Assembly (NCBI GenBank): GCA_013289825.1
Contig: JABCZF010000003.1
Coordinates: 149,581 to 213,580 of the forward strand
Direction: 5' to 3'
Length of the DNA: 64,000 bases
Source of the DNA: Acidobacteriota bacterium
Lineage (GTDB): Bacteria > Acidobacteriota > Terriglobia > Acidiferrales > UBA7541
Shown: piece by piece, positions 43,232 through 51,470 of the stretch
Layout of the letters: each line of letters opens with the position of its first letter
Position numbering within the stretch: position 1 is the stretch's first letter
Position numbers and translations under genes: made by a program
The notes under the pieces: generated by a model
Told to the model about the DNA's origin: nothing
What the model saw: the letters and a program-made list of their open reading frames with translations, nothing else
Databases searched by the model: none

Positions 43232-44113
43232 ATGAGCCCTCGCAAAGTAACCGACGCCCTCGGTTGGCTGCAGTCCGCCAAAGAAAGACTGCTCTCCTTG
43301 GCCGAGCGCGAAGTGCGCACACCCACGGAGCGCCCTCGCGTGGGCCTGGCGCTCGCGGGCGGATTCGCGCGCGGCATCGCGCACATTGGCGTCCTGCGCA
43401 TCCTGCGCGAGGCCGGCATACACATTGACGTGGTTGCCGGCACAAGCGTCGGCGCTCTGATAGGTGCTGCTTTTTGCGCTGGCACGCCGCTCGAGGAAAT
43501 GGAGCGCATCGGCGCGGCCACCAGTTTCACCGATTTTGGCCGCTGGACGCCGTCATGGCTCGGCCTGGCAACCAATCACCGCCTGGAAACATTTCTTTCC
43601 CGATTCACTCCGGTGAAAACTTTCGAGGAAATGGCCATTCCCCTGGCGATCGCCACGACCGATATCAACGCTGGCGTCTCGGTGTACTACACGCGCGGCC
43701 CCGTGGGTCTGCCGCTGCGCGCCTCGTGTGCCTATCCTGGGCTCTTCGTCCCGATTCAGTATGAGGGCCGCACTTTGGTGGATGGATTTCTGACCTCGCC
43801 GGTTCCCGTGGAAGGCGCACTGCTTCTCGGAGCTGACGTGGTGATAGCCGTCTATCTGGAAGCCAGCAACCTCGAACCGCCGCGCACCTTCACCGACGTG
43901 CTCAGCCGTTCCTTCAACATTATCCAGAGGCACACCGATCTTAGCTGGCGCCAGCAGAGTGACGTCATCATTGAGCCCGACGTAAAACCCTTCGTTTGGG
44001 ATGATTTCACCAAAACCCCGGACCTGGTCGCGGCGGGCGCGGCAGCCGCTTTGGCAGCTCTGCCTGAGATTCGCGCGGCCATCAGCGGCGAAAAACGCGA
44101 CTCCGCGGCCTAG
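43232..44113 (+). CDS. Patatin-like phospholipase
   Basis: A 293-residue lipid acyl hydrolase of the RssA/patatin type. Visible are the oxyanion loop G-L-A-L-A-G-G-F-A-R-G about residues 38-48, the nucleophile G-T-S-V-G-A about residue 72, and the Asp of the Ser-Asp dyad in L-V-D-G-F about residue 190. No signal peptide is seen. It is divergent from fadN, so a link between lipid release and beta-oxidation is possible but unproven. Confidence 0.92.
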   Translation: MSPRKVTDALGWLQSAKERLLSLAEREVRTPTERPRVGLALAGGFARGIAHIGVLRILREAGIHIDVVAGTSVGALIGAAFCAGTPLEEMERIGAATSFTDFGRWTPSWLGLATNHRLETFLSRFTPVKTFEEMAIPLAIATTDINAGVSVYYTRGPVGLPLRASCAYPGLFVPIQYEGRTLVDGFLTSPVPVEGALLLGADVVIAVYLEASNLEPPRTFTDVLSRSFNIIQRHTDLSWRQQSDVIIEPDVKPFVWDDFTKTPDLVAAGAAAALAALPEIRAAISGEKRDSAA

Positions 44114-44161
44114 CGCCAACCACCAGCCAGTTTCATTTCCAGTCGAAGCGCGTTGTGCGCA

Positions 44162-44422
44162 CTATCGCTCGGTGACCCGGACGAGGACGGGCTGCCCCTG
44201 GCCTTTGCCCCGTTGCGTGAGCCACGCGCCCAGCCCTTCGGCAAAGCGCTCTGGCGTCAGGCGGAAGCTGGCTTCGACTTGCCCATCCGCCACGGGCAGC
44301 GTGTCGTCAAAATCCGCGGAATTCGTGAAATTGCGCATGCAGAATTGATCGAGCCAATCGAGAGGGCAGGCGCGGCTCTCGCCGCCGATGACGACATTTA
44401 CTTTGAATTTCTGTGCGTACAC
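44162..44422 (-). CDS. Small conserved-looking protein of unknown function
   Basis: An 86-residue protein starting Y-A-Q-K-F-K-V-N-V-V-I-G-G-E-S-R after a GTG; the N-terminal half contains C-P-L-D-W-L-D-Q-F-C and a D-F-D-D-T-L-P segment. The frame runs 17 codons further upstream to an ATG, but those residues look non-coding. No family is recognised. It lies between the patatin gene (convergent) and the desaturase (same strand, 58 bases upstream). Confidence 0.5.
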   Translation of the reverse strand: MYAQKFKVNVVIGGESRACPLDWLDQFCMRNFTNSADFDDTLPVADGQVEASFRLTPERFAEGLGAWLTQRGKGQGQPVLVRVTER

Positions 44423-44480
44423 TCCGCCATCATAACATCGCTGCGAGTGCCTTTTTTGAGCGGGACTATGCACCTCGGAA

Positions 44481-45329
44481 CTAGGAAGCGCGCGGGCGCT
44501 TCACGCTATGCGCCAGACCCAGCTGTTCCAGCGTCCAGATGAAATACCAGCCGATATCCGTTTGCCACCAGCGCAAACCGAGACGCGCGGACCCTGCATG
44601 CGAGTGATGGTTCTGGTGCCAGTTCTCTCCCCAAGCCGCGATTTGGAAAGGCCCAAGCCACCACACGTTCATGCTGGAGTCCTTGCCATCTTCGGCATGC
44701 CCCAAGTGCGTGAGGCTGTTGACGAAGCATTGCATGTGCAGAGTGTAGACCAGGCGGATCGCGCCAAGCCAGAAAAAACCCATCCAGCCAAAACCGAGCA
44801 GCAGACCGGAAAAAATCGAGAGAATGATGACGGGAGTTTCCAGCCAGCCCCATGTCGTGTACATGCCGCGGGTCAGTTCGGGGGCCCATCGCTTTTTATC
44901 TGCGGGTTGCGTTTGATACAGCCAACGCAAGTGCGCCCACCAGAAGCCACCTTGTTTGGGACTCGAGATATCGTCCGGCAAGTCCGTCACCGAATGATGC
45001 AGTCGGTGGTAAGCGACCCAGCTGGCGGGATGGCCCGAGCCGTTGAACACCGCCCAAAAAATCAGCACTTGCTCGATGAACTTGTTGGTCTTAAGCGTCT
45101 TGTGCGCCAGCATGCGGTGATAGCAAACCGTGGTCCCCAGCCCGCCAAAAGCCACGAACAGGAGCGCCAGCCCAACAACTTTAAGGCTCGGCAACGGGAA
45201 AAGAATCAGTCCAAGGACCGCGAGCGAATGAACGAGGACGAGATACGCGAAGACGCCTTCTTTGCCATGCACTGGTTTCCAGAACGGACGTTCCCACGGG
45301 CGCGCTTCTTGTGTGGCCACTAGTTCCAT
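44481..45329 (-). CDS. Acyl-CoA/acyl-lipid delta-9 fatty acid desaturase
   Basis: A 282-residue membrane di-iron desaturase. The three histidine boxes are present: H-R-M-L-A-H about residue 72, H-R-L-H-H about residue 108 and H-Q-N-H-H about residue 242, with four hydrophobic helices between. It introduces a cis double bond into saturated acyl chains, adjusting membrane fluidity. GGAG 7 bases before the ATG at 45329 supports this start rather than the ATG 16 codons upstream. Confidence 0.93.
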   Translation of the reverse strand: MELVATQEARPWERPFWKPVHGKEGVFAYLVLVHSLAVLGLILFPLPSLKVVGLALLFVAFGGLGTTVCYHRMLAHKTLKTNKFIEQVLIFWAVFNGSGHPASWVAYHRLHHSVTDLPDDISSPKQGGFWWAHLRWLYQTQPADKKRWAPELTRGMYTTWGWLETPVIILSIFSGLLLGFGWMGFFWLGAIRLVYTLHMQCFVNSLTHLGHAEDGKDSSMNVWWLGPFQIAAWGENWHQNHHSHAGSARLGLRWWQTDIGWYFIWTLEQLGLAHSVKRPRAS

Positions 45330-46145
45330 GATTTCTCCGGCGATCTGCTGAGTTGAATGCGTGAATGCCTGGTGCACCGATCGTGATTGGCAATTATAAC
45401 AGTACCATTTTTCTTGGGAGGGACCTGCAATTCTGTACAGAATTAGACACCAAAGAGGAAACTGTTTCCCGGCTGATTCGGCGCTCCCTGCCTAGAATCT
45501 GCGCACGCTTGAAACAAGATAATTTCCAGACCGGTGTGGAACAAGGCTTTGGTCTCCTGCGTGGCTCGCCAAGAATCAAATTTGGCGCGCGCTTGGTGCG
45601 AAGAAAGGCGCACGGCCGGATCATCCGGGCACAGGAGCGTTTAGAGGGAGTAGAGAATTAGAACTCATCTCTGTAGATCTAGCAGCGCAGCGTTTAGTTG
45701 CCCCAGGTCCGAGTCGAGCCGGTAAAATCCGGGGCGCCAGTTTCCCACATTTTCTTCCGCGGCAAATTTCAAAACAGCAAAATCGCCCTCGCCGGCCGGG
45801 CCTTCGGACAGGCTAGGAAAGCTATCGCCAAAAAAGGTGACAGGATGCTTTCTGATTACCTGTTCGCATTCATTTAAGGAAAGCACCGCTCGCAACATCC
45901 CCTGATTTTTCGCGTGTGGCTGGCAAAAGTAAAGGTTTGGCATACTTGAGTATCATCGACAGAACCGGGGGAAACTTAAATAGTACACAGGTGCCTTTTT
46001 TGGAGTAAAAGTACCTAGCTGCCAACCCCTCCCAGGCCGTTCGGCCACTTTCTCCCGTACTTTCGCCCCATTCTGAAGATTATTATTGGCTCCTAATCCG
46101 GCCCACTGGCGATAGAATTGCGCAACGGCCATCCGGGGTGAATGC
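45330..46145. other. 816-base region of uncertain content
   Basis: Between the desaturase start and the PilZ gene only one weak minus-strand ORF (45665-45943) looks possible. A 98-codon plus frame at 45365-45661 has a basic, low-quality composition and overlaps the desaturase promoter; I do not believe it. No repeat, RNA gene or element boundary is seen. Confidence 0.4.
45665..45943 (-). CDS. Possible small protein of unknown function
   Basis: A 92-codon frame with a plausible globular composition (N-E-C-E-Q-V-I-R-K-H-P-V-T-F-F-G, then G-F-Y-R-L-D-S-D-L-G-Q-L-N-A). An internal ATG at codon 16 is an alternative start. No family, signal peptide or strong Shine-Dalgarno sequence is seen, and no neighbour supports it. 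Confidence 0.33.
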   Translation of the reverse strand: MPNLYFCQPHAKNQGMLRAVLSLNECEQVIRKHPVTFFGDSFPSLSEGPAGEGDFAVLKFAAEENVGNWRPGFYRLDSDLGQLNAALLDLQR

Positions 46146-46481
46146 GTGGAAGACGGGCGGCGCCGAACTCCCAGGTTTCCTTTCATCGCGACAGTGGAAG
46201 TGATTGAAACGGGCGCGCCTGTGGGCATTGCCGCCCGCGTGACCGAGCTGAGTCTCTACGGCTGCTACGTGGAAATTTCTAATCCCCTTCCAAAAGGAGC
46301 GCACGCGGTGCTCAAGGTCTATTCAGAGGGCAGATATTTCGAGTCTCAAGGGACCGTGCTCTATTCTCAGCCGAGCCTGGGCATGGGCGTCGGGTTTCTG
46401 AATGTAAATCCGCACTATTTGACGGTACTGAAGTCTTGGCTGATCGAGTCCGCTCAAGCGAAATTCGGGAAAAAGGCCTGA
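46146..46481 (+). CDS. PilZ domain protein
   Basis: A 111-residue stand-alone PilZ protein, predicted to bind cyclic di-GMP. The N-terminal R-R-R-T-P-R (RxxxR motif) is at residues 5-10, and the second motif E-L-S-L-Y-G-C-Y-V-E about residue 35 corresponds to [DN]-x-S-x-x-G with Glu in the first position. The strands V-G-I-A-A-R and G-M-G-V-G-F follow. A GTG start is used. It is alone between unrelated genes, as is usual for such receivers. Confidence 0.85.
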   Translation: MEDGRRRTPRFPFIATVEVIETGAPVGIAARVTELSLYGCYVEISNPLPKGAHAVLKVYSEGRYFESQGTVLYSQPSLGMGVGFLNVNPHYLTVLKSWLIESAQAKFGKKA

Positions 46482-46524
46482 GCTCGGCTGGACCTCGCCT
46501 GGGGCGTTCACCACTTATCAGAAG

Positions 46525-47550
46525 TTACTTGCGTTGCGCCCAAGCCAGCCCATCCGGCCCCATTCCCGTCGCGATTTTCGCCGTAACTTCCAAGGACTTC
46601 AAGTCGATCACGGCAACGGCATTCTCTCCGCTCAGCGCCACATAGGCTTTCGCCCCGTCGGGCTGGACCAGAGTGCCCTCGGGTCCTTTGCCCACTTTCA
46701 ATCTTTTGCGCTCTTTTCGCGTAGAGGCGTCGACGAAGACTACTTCGCCGCCTCCATCATCGGAGATCAACACAAGTTTTCCGTCGGGAGTGAACTTGAG
46801 CCGGTTCGAACGCTGGGTCTTCACATCGAGCGATGCCGTCACTCTCTTCGCGGCCACGTCGATGACCGAAACGCTGCCCTGCCCGGAATTCGCCGCCCAC
46901 ACTTCTCTCCCGTCAGGCGAAAGATCCAGCCCTTCCGGTCCCTGGCCGACAGGAATGGCCGTCACGTTCCAGCCGTTTCGCCCACCGCCCGGCTCAATTA
47001 TGCAAATGGAGTCCGATCCAATGTTCGAAGTGAAAATCGTTTTGAGGTCTTTCGACAGGACCATCATGTGCGTGACGTTCTGCCCCGTGCCGAGCACCCA
47101 ATCCACTTGATGGCTGGCTGGATCGTAGCGCCCGATCACTTTGTTGGCCTCGGCTGTGAAATACACCTTGCCGTCGGCAAACGCCAGCCCGTGCGGCGCG
47201 CGCAAAGCGCCAAGATCGACGGGGGGCATGGCCTTCTGGGACGTCAAGTCAATCACCGAAAGCGTTTTCAGCGTGCCCTTTTCACTCGCATAGTTCGAGA
47301 TATAAGCGAACTGTCCATCGTCTGACGCAACGACCTCGTGAGGTGCGCCGCCGGAGGGCACGCGGCCCACAACCTTCAAACTAGAAGGATCGACGATGGC
47401 CAGCTGCTCATCGCCTTTCTCGAGAACCAGTAACGCTGGCGACGGAGACTGCGCACCTGCCCTGTTTGCCCCGGTCAAAACTGCCGAGACCATGGCGCAA
47501 CACGCCGTCAACCGCACGAAAAGATTCACAGCCCTTGGAAACATTCTCAT
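46525..47550 (-). CDS. Exported YVTN-type beta-propeller protein
   Basis: A 341-residue protein with a signal peptide (residues 10-33, cut near G-A-Q) and seven propeller-like repeats. Recurrent phrases are S-V-I-D-L/V, S-P-D-G-R-E-V-W-A-A-N, T-P-D-G-K-L-V-L-I-S-D, Q-P-D-G-A-K-A-Y-V-A-L and V-A-V-I-D-L-K-S. This is the NHL/YVTN lactonase-like fold; catalytic function is not certain because many are binding proteins. It is the only gene between PilZ (convergent) and the next plus-strand gene. Confidence 0.85.
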   Translation of the reverse strand: MRMFPRAVNLFVRLTACCAMVSAVLTGANRAGAQSPSPALLVLEKGDEQLAIVDPSSLKVVGRVPSGGAPHEVVASDDGQFAYISNYASEKGTLKTLSVIDLTSQKAMPPVDLGALRAPHGLAFADGKVYFTAEANKVIGRYDPASHQVDWVLGTGQNVTHMMVLSKDLKTIFTSNIGSDSICIIEPGGGRNGWNVTAIPVGQGPEGLDLSPDGREVWAANSGQGSVSVIDVAAKRVTASLDVKTQRSNRLKFTPDGKLVLISDDGGGEVVFVDASTRKERKRLKVGKGPEGTLVQPDGAKAYVALSGENAVAVIDLKSLEVTAKIATGMGPDGLAWAQRK

Positions 47551-47692
47551 TGGTTCGCACTCCCGGGATGCACAGCGGAGGATATCACTTTCGCATTCCG
47601 AGGGGGACGATCGAAAGGAACCATCAACGCCATTTCCCCGCGGCCCCGGCTGCTATAAAATCGCAGCGAAACGCGAGCACGCGGAGGCCGCC

Positions 47693-48061
47693 ATGAAATT
47701 CGCGAAAATTGTCTTTTGGATGGCGGGCATCTGGGGACTGCTAATCATCACGCCGCTCTATTTCTTTTTTGACCTCATCAGCCAGAAGGATCCGCCGGCC
47801 ATCACCCATCCGGGCTTTTTCTACGGCTTCGTGGGATGTGCTCTGGCCTGGCAGGTGGCCTTTTGCTTCATGGCCACCGATCCCCTCCGTTATCGGCCGT
47901 TGATGCTTCCCTGCGTTCTCGAAAAAGCTACCTACGCCGTTGCCGTCGTTACTCTGGTCGCCCAAGGACGTATGCACCCGTCGGACCTGGTTTTTGCCGG
48001 CACGGACTGCTTGCTTGGCCTGCTCTTCGTGATCGCCTACTTCAAAACCCGGCCCAGCTGA
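47693..48061 (+). CDS. Small four-helix membrane protein
   Basis: A 122-residue membrane protein with predicted helices about residues 4-27, 43-60, 67-90 and 98-117. GGAGG is 6 bases before the ATG, and the longer open frame upstream is antisense to the propeller gene. Residues D-P-L-R-Y-R-P and E-K-A-T-Y-A-V form polar loops. Members of this kind are common in Acidobacteria without an assigned function. Confidence 0.7.
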   Translation: MKFAKIVFWMAGIWGLLIITPLYFFFDLISQKDPPAITHPGFFYGFVGCALAWQVAFCFMATDPLRYRPLMLPCVLEKATYAVAVVTLVAQGRMHPSDLVFAGTDCLLGLLFVIAYFKTRPS

Positions 48062-48662
48062 TGGGCCGGACATCCAGTTCAGAAGAACCCGCGTACATAA
48101 GAGCAGGGGGCAGGCCAGGATTGCTCCTCCCGGGCGCGCCCGGCGCTCGCCGTCAGAACGGTTCTCGTTTTTTTCGCTTGACGGCGGCTCGCAATGGGAG
48201 GATACCAGTTGTGCCACAGCCCCGGGTTGAGGGACGGGGTGTCAACCGAGGGTACGCGTGTGCGGCCCTACCATCCCAAAATCCTTGGAGCGCAAGAGCA
48301 AGTGTCGGGATCATCCTGGCAGGGAATAAATCTGACCGGTCGCAGGTCTTCACGGTTATCTAGGGTTCTCGCTAAACCCTGCTCGGATGCGATCCCGGAA
48401 AAAAGGAAGCGAAGACTCGTCATTCGTTCTTGGTGCGCGAACGCTCTGTAAATGGTTGAATCGTTTATGCCGACTTGCCGTCTAACCCGGACTGGAATCG
48501 TAAGCGGCTGGATAGGGGAGCAAGAAGTGGGGAGCCCCGGCACCGAGGACCTGGCTCACAATGCCAAGAATCGCTCCCCCCATGATCTTTTGAGCTTCGC
48601 GGCGGGCCATCCGCCGGAAGGACAGTAGTAGCTTCAAAAAATAACAGGAGGCGGAGAATCAC
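48062..48662. other. 601-base intergenic stretch upstream of the RiPP operon
   Basis: No convincing ORF on either strand, no RNA gene and no clear hairpin. The last bases hold AGGAGG followed by CGGAGAATCAC, the ribosome binding site for the precursor gene. The length suggests that the operon has its own promoter and perhaps a regulatory region here, but no sequence motif could be recognised. Confidence 0.35.
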
Positions 48663-48974
48663 ATGACAAAGTCGAATAAGTTCCTCATTACTGGTGCGGC
48701 GATTGCGGGCTTGCTCGCGGGAACCGGCGCCAGCATTCAGGCTTCCAATCTGCTCACTGGCGCCAAGGCTTCGGCCACGGCCCAGGACACAGACCAGAAG
48801 GCTGACAAAAAGGTGAAGGAAAAGCACGCTTGTAAGGGCCAAAACTCTTGCAAGGGCAAGGGCGGCTGCAAGTCGAGCGACAACGGCTGCAAGGCCAAGA
48901 ACTCCTGCAAGGGCAAGGGCGGCTGTGCCACCGATGGCTCGAAGATGCCCGCCGAGGACAAGAAGCCCTCGTAA
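48663..48974 (+). CDS. Bufferin-like RiPP precursor with Cys-rich repeat core
   Basis: A 103-residue peptide. A signal-like segment (residues 6-28, I-T-G-A-A-I-A-G-L-L-A-G) is followed by a charged spacer (41-56) and a core with six cysteines at 57, 63, 69, 76, 82 and 88. They form two 19-residue repeats C-K-[GA]-x-N-S-C-K-G-K-G-G-C plus a short spacer. The C-terminus is charged (K-M-P-A-E-D-K-K-P-S). The next genes are a DUF692 (MNIO) enzyme, a DUF2063 partner and DoxX, the arrangement of bufferin/oxazolin operons, in which core cysteines become thiooxazoles and the exported product binds copper. That function here is inferred from context. Confidence 0.85.
   Translation: MTKSNKFLITGAAIAGLLAGTGASIQASNLLTGAKASATAQDTDQKADKKVKEKHACKGQNSCKGKGGCKSSDNGCKAKNSCKGKGGCATDGSKMPAEDKKPS
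48831..48944 (+). repeat. Two 57-base repeats encoding the RiPP core
   Basis: Codons 57-75 and 76-94 of the precursor form two in-frame copies. TGCAAGGGCAAGGGCGGCTG occurs in both copies at the same offset, and the remaining codons differ (G-Q-N-S against A-K-N-S; K-S-S-D-N-G against A-T-D-G-S-K). This indicates duplication of a C-x5-C-x5-C unit within the precursor. Confidence 0.8.
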
Positions 48975-49064
48975 TTTCCGTTACCCGCAGGGGCTTTACC
49001 AATGACGGGGGCCGGTGCTTGCATTCGCTGGCCCTCCCGTCTCTACCCTTCTAGGGAGATTGCA

Positions 49065-49916
49065 ATGTCAGCGAATCGTTTCAACGGATTTACGGATTAC
49101 GGCATCGGCATTGGGCTGCGCGCCCCGCACTACGACCACATTCTGACGCGCAAACCGGTTGTCGACTGGTTCGAAATCATTTCGGAAAACTTTATGATCG
49201 ATGGCGGGCGGCCGCTCGACATCCTCGACCGAATTCTTGAACAATATAAGGTCGTTCAGCACGGCGTCTCCATGTACTTCGGCTCCGCGGAAAAGCTCAA
49301 TCGCGAACACCTTCGCCGACTGAAGGACCTTGTCCAGCGCACGAAAACGCCGTGGCTTTCCGACCATCTGTGCTGGGGCAGCGTCGACGGGCGCTACACG
49401 CACGATCTGCTGCCCATGCCGTATACCTTCGAAGCCGCGCGCATTACCGCGCAAAAAGTGCGCGAAGTGCAGGATTTTCTCGAAATTCCCATCGCGGTCG
49501 AAAACGTCAGCAGCTACGCGGAATATCACGATTCGGAAATGACCGAGTGGGAGTTTCTAAACGAAGTCGTCGAGCGCGCGGACTGCGGCATTCTGCTCGA
49601 CGTAAACAATATTTATGTCTCCTCGCAAAATCACAATTTCAATCCGCTCGATTATGTGAACAGCGTCCCCGCCGAGCGCGTCGCGCAAATTCACATCGCC
49701 GGGCATTCCAAATATCGCAAATACATTCTCGACACGCACGACCATCCGGTGATCGACCCAGTCTGGAAACTGTACGAGCGCGCCATCCACCTTGCCGGCC
49801 ATACGGCAACGCTCCTCGAATGGGACGACAGCATTCCCTCCTTCCAGGAAGTTCACGACGAAGCTAGGAAAGCCAATAGATTTTTGCGCGCTACCGCGCT
49901 GGCAGAAGCCGTATGA
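49065..49916 (+). CDS. DUF692 multinuclear non-heme iron oxidase (BufB/MbnB-like)
   Basis: A 283-residue TIM-barrel MNIO enzyme predicted to oxidise precursor cysteines with Fe(II)/Fe(III) and O2. Family segments are Y-G-I-G-I-G-L-R about residues 12-19, Q-H-G-V-S-M-Y-F-G with His66, W-L-S-D-H-L-C-W with His101, V-E-N-V-S-S-Y with Glu146, L-D-V-N-N-I-Y-V with Asn181, H-I-A-G-H with His210/His214, T-H-D-H-P and E-W-D with Glu252, which should be the metal ligands (assigned by pattern, not by alignment). AGGGAG precedes the ATG at 49065. Its stop overlaps the next gene by ATGA. Confidence 0.93.
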   Translation: MSANRFNGFTDYGIGIGLRAPHYDHILTRKPVVDWFEIISENFMIDGGRPLDILDRILEQYKVVQHGVSMYFGSAEKLNREHLRRLKDLVQRTKTPWLSDHLCWGSVDGRYTHDLLPMPYTFEAARITAQKVREVQDFLEIPIAVENVSSYAEYHDSEMTEWEFLNEVVERADCGILLDVNNIYVSSQNHNFNPLDYVNSVPAERVAQIHIAGHSKYRKYILDTHDHPVIDPVWKLYERAIHLAGHTATLLEWDDSIPSFQEVHDEARKANRFLRATALAEAV

Positions 49917-50812
49917 AACTGATGCAGCTCCAGCGCACCATGGCTCGCGCCGTGATGCAGCCGCTTACCTCCTCCGAACGCATGCAGGGCCGTGCTCCCG
50001 ACGGCGGTCCGATGAAGCGCTACGCCTCGCGCTTCATCAAACCGAATGACCGCCTCACTTCCTTCGAACGGCTCGAAATCTACAATCGTCAGTATTGGTT
50101 TCGCGTGCTCGCGGCGCTCGGCGAAGATTTCCCGGGTTTGTGCGCCGTGCTGGGCCAAGGCCGCTTCGACGCCATGGCCAGGGCCTATCTCATCGCCAAC
50201 CCTTCGCGCTCGTTTACGCTGCGCAATCTTGGCTCGCGTATGGAATCGTGGCTTCGAAAAAATCCCAAGTGGGCGGGGCCGAATCAAGAACTTGCGCTGG
50301 ACATTGCGCGGCTCGAATGGGCGGATATCGAAGCCTTCGACGGAAAGACGGAGCCCGCTCTGCGTCCAGACGACCTTTCCATAGCAGCCGGTCCGCGGAT
50401 GAAGCTAACCCTTCAACCGTATGTGCGGTTGCTGAGTTTTCGTTATCCTGTCGACGATCTTCTCCTCGAAGTTCGCAAAGAAGACGAAGACACGGACTTC
50501 GCCAGCAACACCTTCCAAGAACGTCGGAAACGCAAGCGCGTCCGCGCGGTCGCGAAACTCAAGCCGGCACCAATCTTTCTGGCCGTGCATCGCATCGACT
50601 ACACCGTTTATTTCCGCCGCCTCGACCAGGAAGAATTTTCCATTCTCACCGCGCTGCGGCAAGGAAAAACGCTCGCGGCGGCGGTCGAGTGGGCCTTTCG
50701 CGGAAGCCAGATTGCGCCCGAAGAGCGGCCTCTGAAAGTTCAGACGTGGTTCGAAACCTGGTCTACACTGGGCTGGTTTTGCCGTCCGGAGAAAAAGCAG
50801 GCGGCCAGCTGA
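49913..50812 (+). CDS. DUF2063 partner protein of the MNIO enzyme (BufC/HvfC-like)
   Basis: A 299-residue protein translationally coupled to the MNIO gene. The N-terminal DUF2063 domain shows R-F-I-K-P-N-D-R-L-T-S-F-E-R-L-E-I-Y-N-R and A-L-G-E-D-F-P-G-L about residues 40-80, typical of this family. The C-terminal half (F-L-A-V-H-R-I-D-Y-T-V-Y-F-R-R, then E-F-S-I-L-T-A-L) is the winged-helix-like part. In characterised systems the partner recruits the precursor leader to the MNIO enzyme. Length and order (precursor, MNIO, partner, DoxX) match bufferin/Hvf operons. Confidence 0.92.
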   Translation: MKLMQLQRTMARAVMQPLTSSERMQGRAPDGGPMKRYASRFIKPNDRLTSFERLEIYNRQYWFRVLAALGEDFPGLCAVLGQGRFDAMARAYLIANPSRSFTLRNLGSRMESWLRKNPKWAGPNQELALDIARLEWADIEAFDGKTEPALRPDDLSIAAGPRMKLTLQPYVRLLSFRYPVDDLLLEVRKEDEDTDFASNTFQERRKRKRVRAVAKLKPAPIFLAVHRIDYTVYFRRLDQEEFSILTALRQGKTLAAAVEWAFRGSQIAPEERPLKVQTWFETWSTLGWFCRPEKKQAAS

Positions 50813-50909
50813 ATCTTGTTGTTGCGCGTCACAATTTGCCCTGAGCAGCTTCTGTCGATTGATTTGCCGCTTTGAATATCTCGAGTAAAGTGCCGACGAC
50901 TGAATTCTC

Positions 50910-51407
50910 ATGAACAAAACACTCACGACTCTCGAATCCTGGCACGACAAGTATTGTCATTACGCTGATTATCTCCAGCATCCATTTCTGCTTTTTGTGC
51001 GCCTCTACTGGGGCGTCCAGCTGATCGAGAGCGGCTGGGGCAAGCTGCACAACCTCGATAAAGTGACGGACTTTTTCACCAGTCTAGGCTTGCCCGCTCC
51101 TGGTTTCACGGCTACGGCCATTTCCAGCCTCGAGTTCTTTGGCGGGTTGCTGCTGGCCGTTGGCTTGTTCTCGCGGGTGATTTCGCTTGTCCTTGCGATC
51201 AATATGCTCATGGCTTACATCACCGCCGACAAGGAAGCGCTCCATTCCATTTTTTCTGATCCGGACAAATTCACTGCGGCAGCGCCGTACGTGTTTCTGA
51301 TTGCTTCGCTCATCGTGTTCCTGTTTGGCCCCGGAATTTTTTCGCTAGACGCGCTTCTAAGTCGGTTCTTCGCTAAGTCCCTGCGGGAGAATAAGAGTCC
51401 CGTTTAG
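50910..51407 (+). CDS. DoxX family membrane protein of the RiPP operon
   Basis: A 165-residue membrane protein with four helices. The DoxX pattern R-L-Y-W-G-V-Q-L-I-E-S-G-W-G-K-L about residues 31-46, then E-F-F-G-G-L-L-L-A-V-G-L about residue 95, is clear. DoxX proteins are the fourth member of many MNIO operons; their exact role is not established, but a redox or transport step is assumed. It is 97 bases after the partner gene and probably in the same transcript. Confidence 0.88.
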   Translation: MNKTLTTLESWHDKYCHYADYLQHPFLLFVRLYWGVQLIESGWGKLHNLDKVTDFFTSLGLPAPGFTATAISSLEFFGGLLLAVGLFSRVISLVLAINMLMAYITADKEALHSIFSDPDKFTAAAPYVFLIASLIVFLFGPGIFSLDALLSRFFAKSLRENKSPV

Positions 51408-51470
51408 GGTGGCGTGCAGATCGTTCACCCGCAATTCCTGCAATTGGGATAGGATGGATTCCGGGCACTC

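Noticed and set aside
45365..45661. 98-codon plus-strand ORF
   Set aside because: Basic low-complexity translation, no Shine-Dalgarno sequence, overlaps the desaturase leader.
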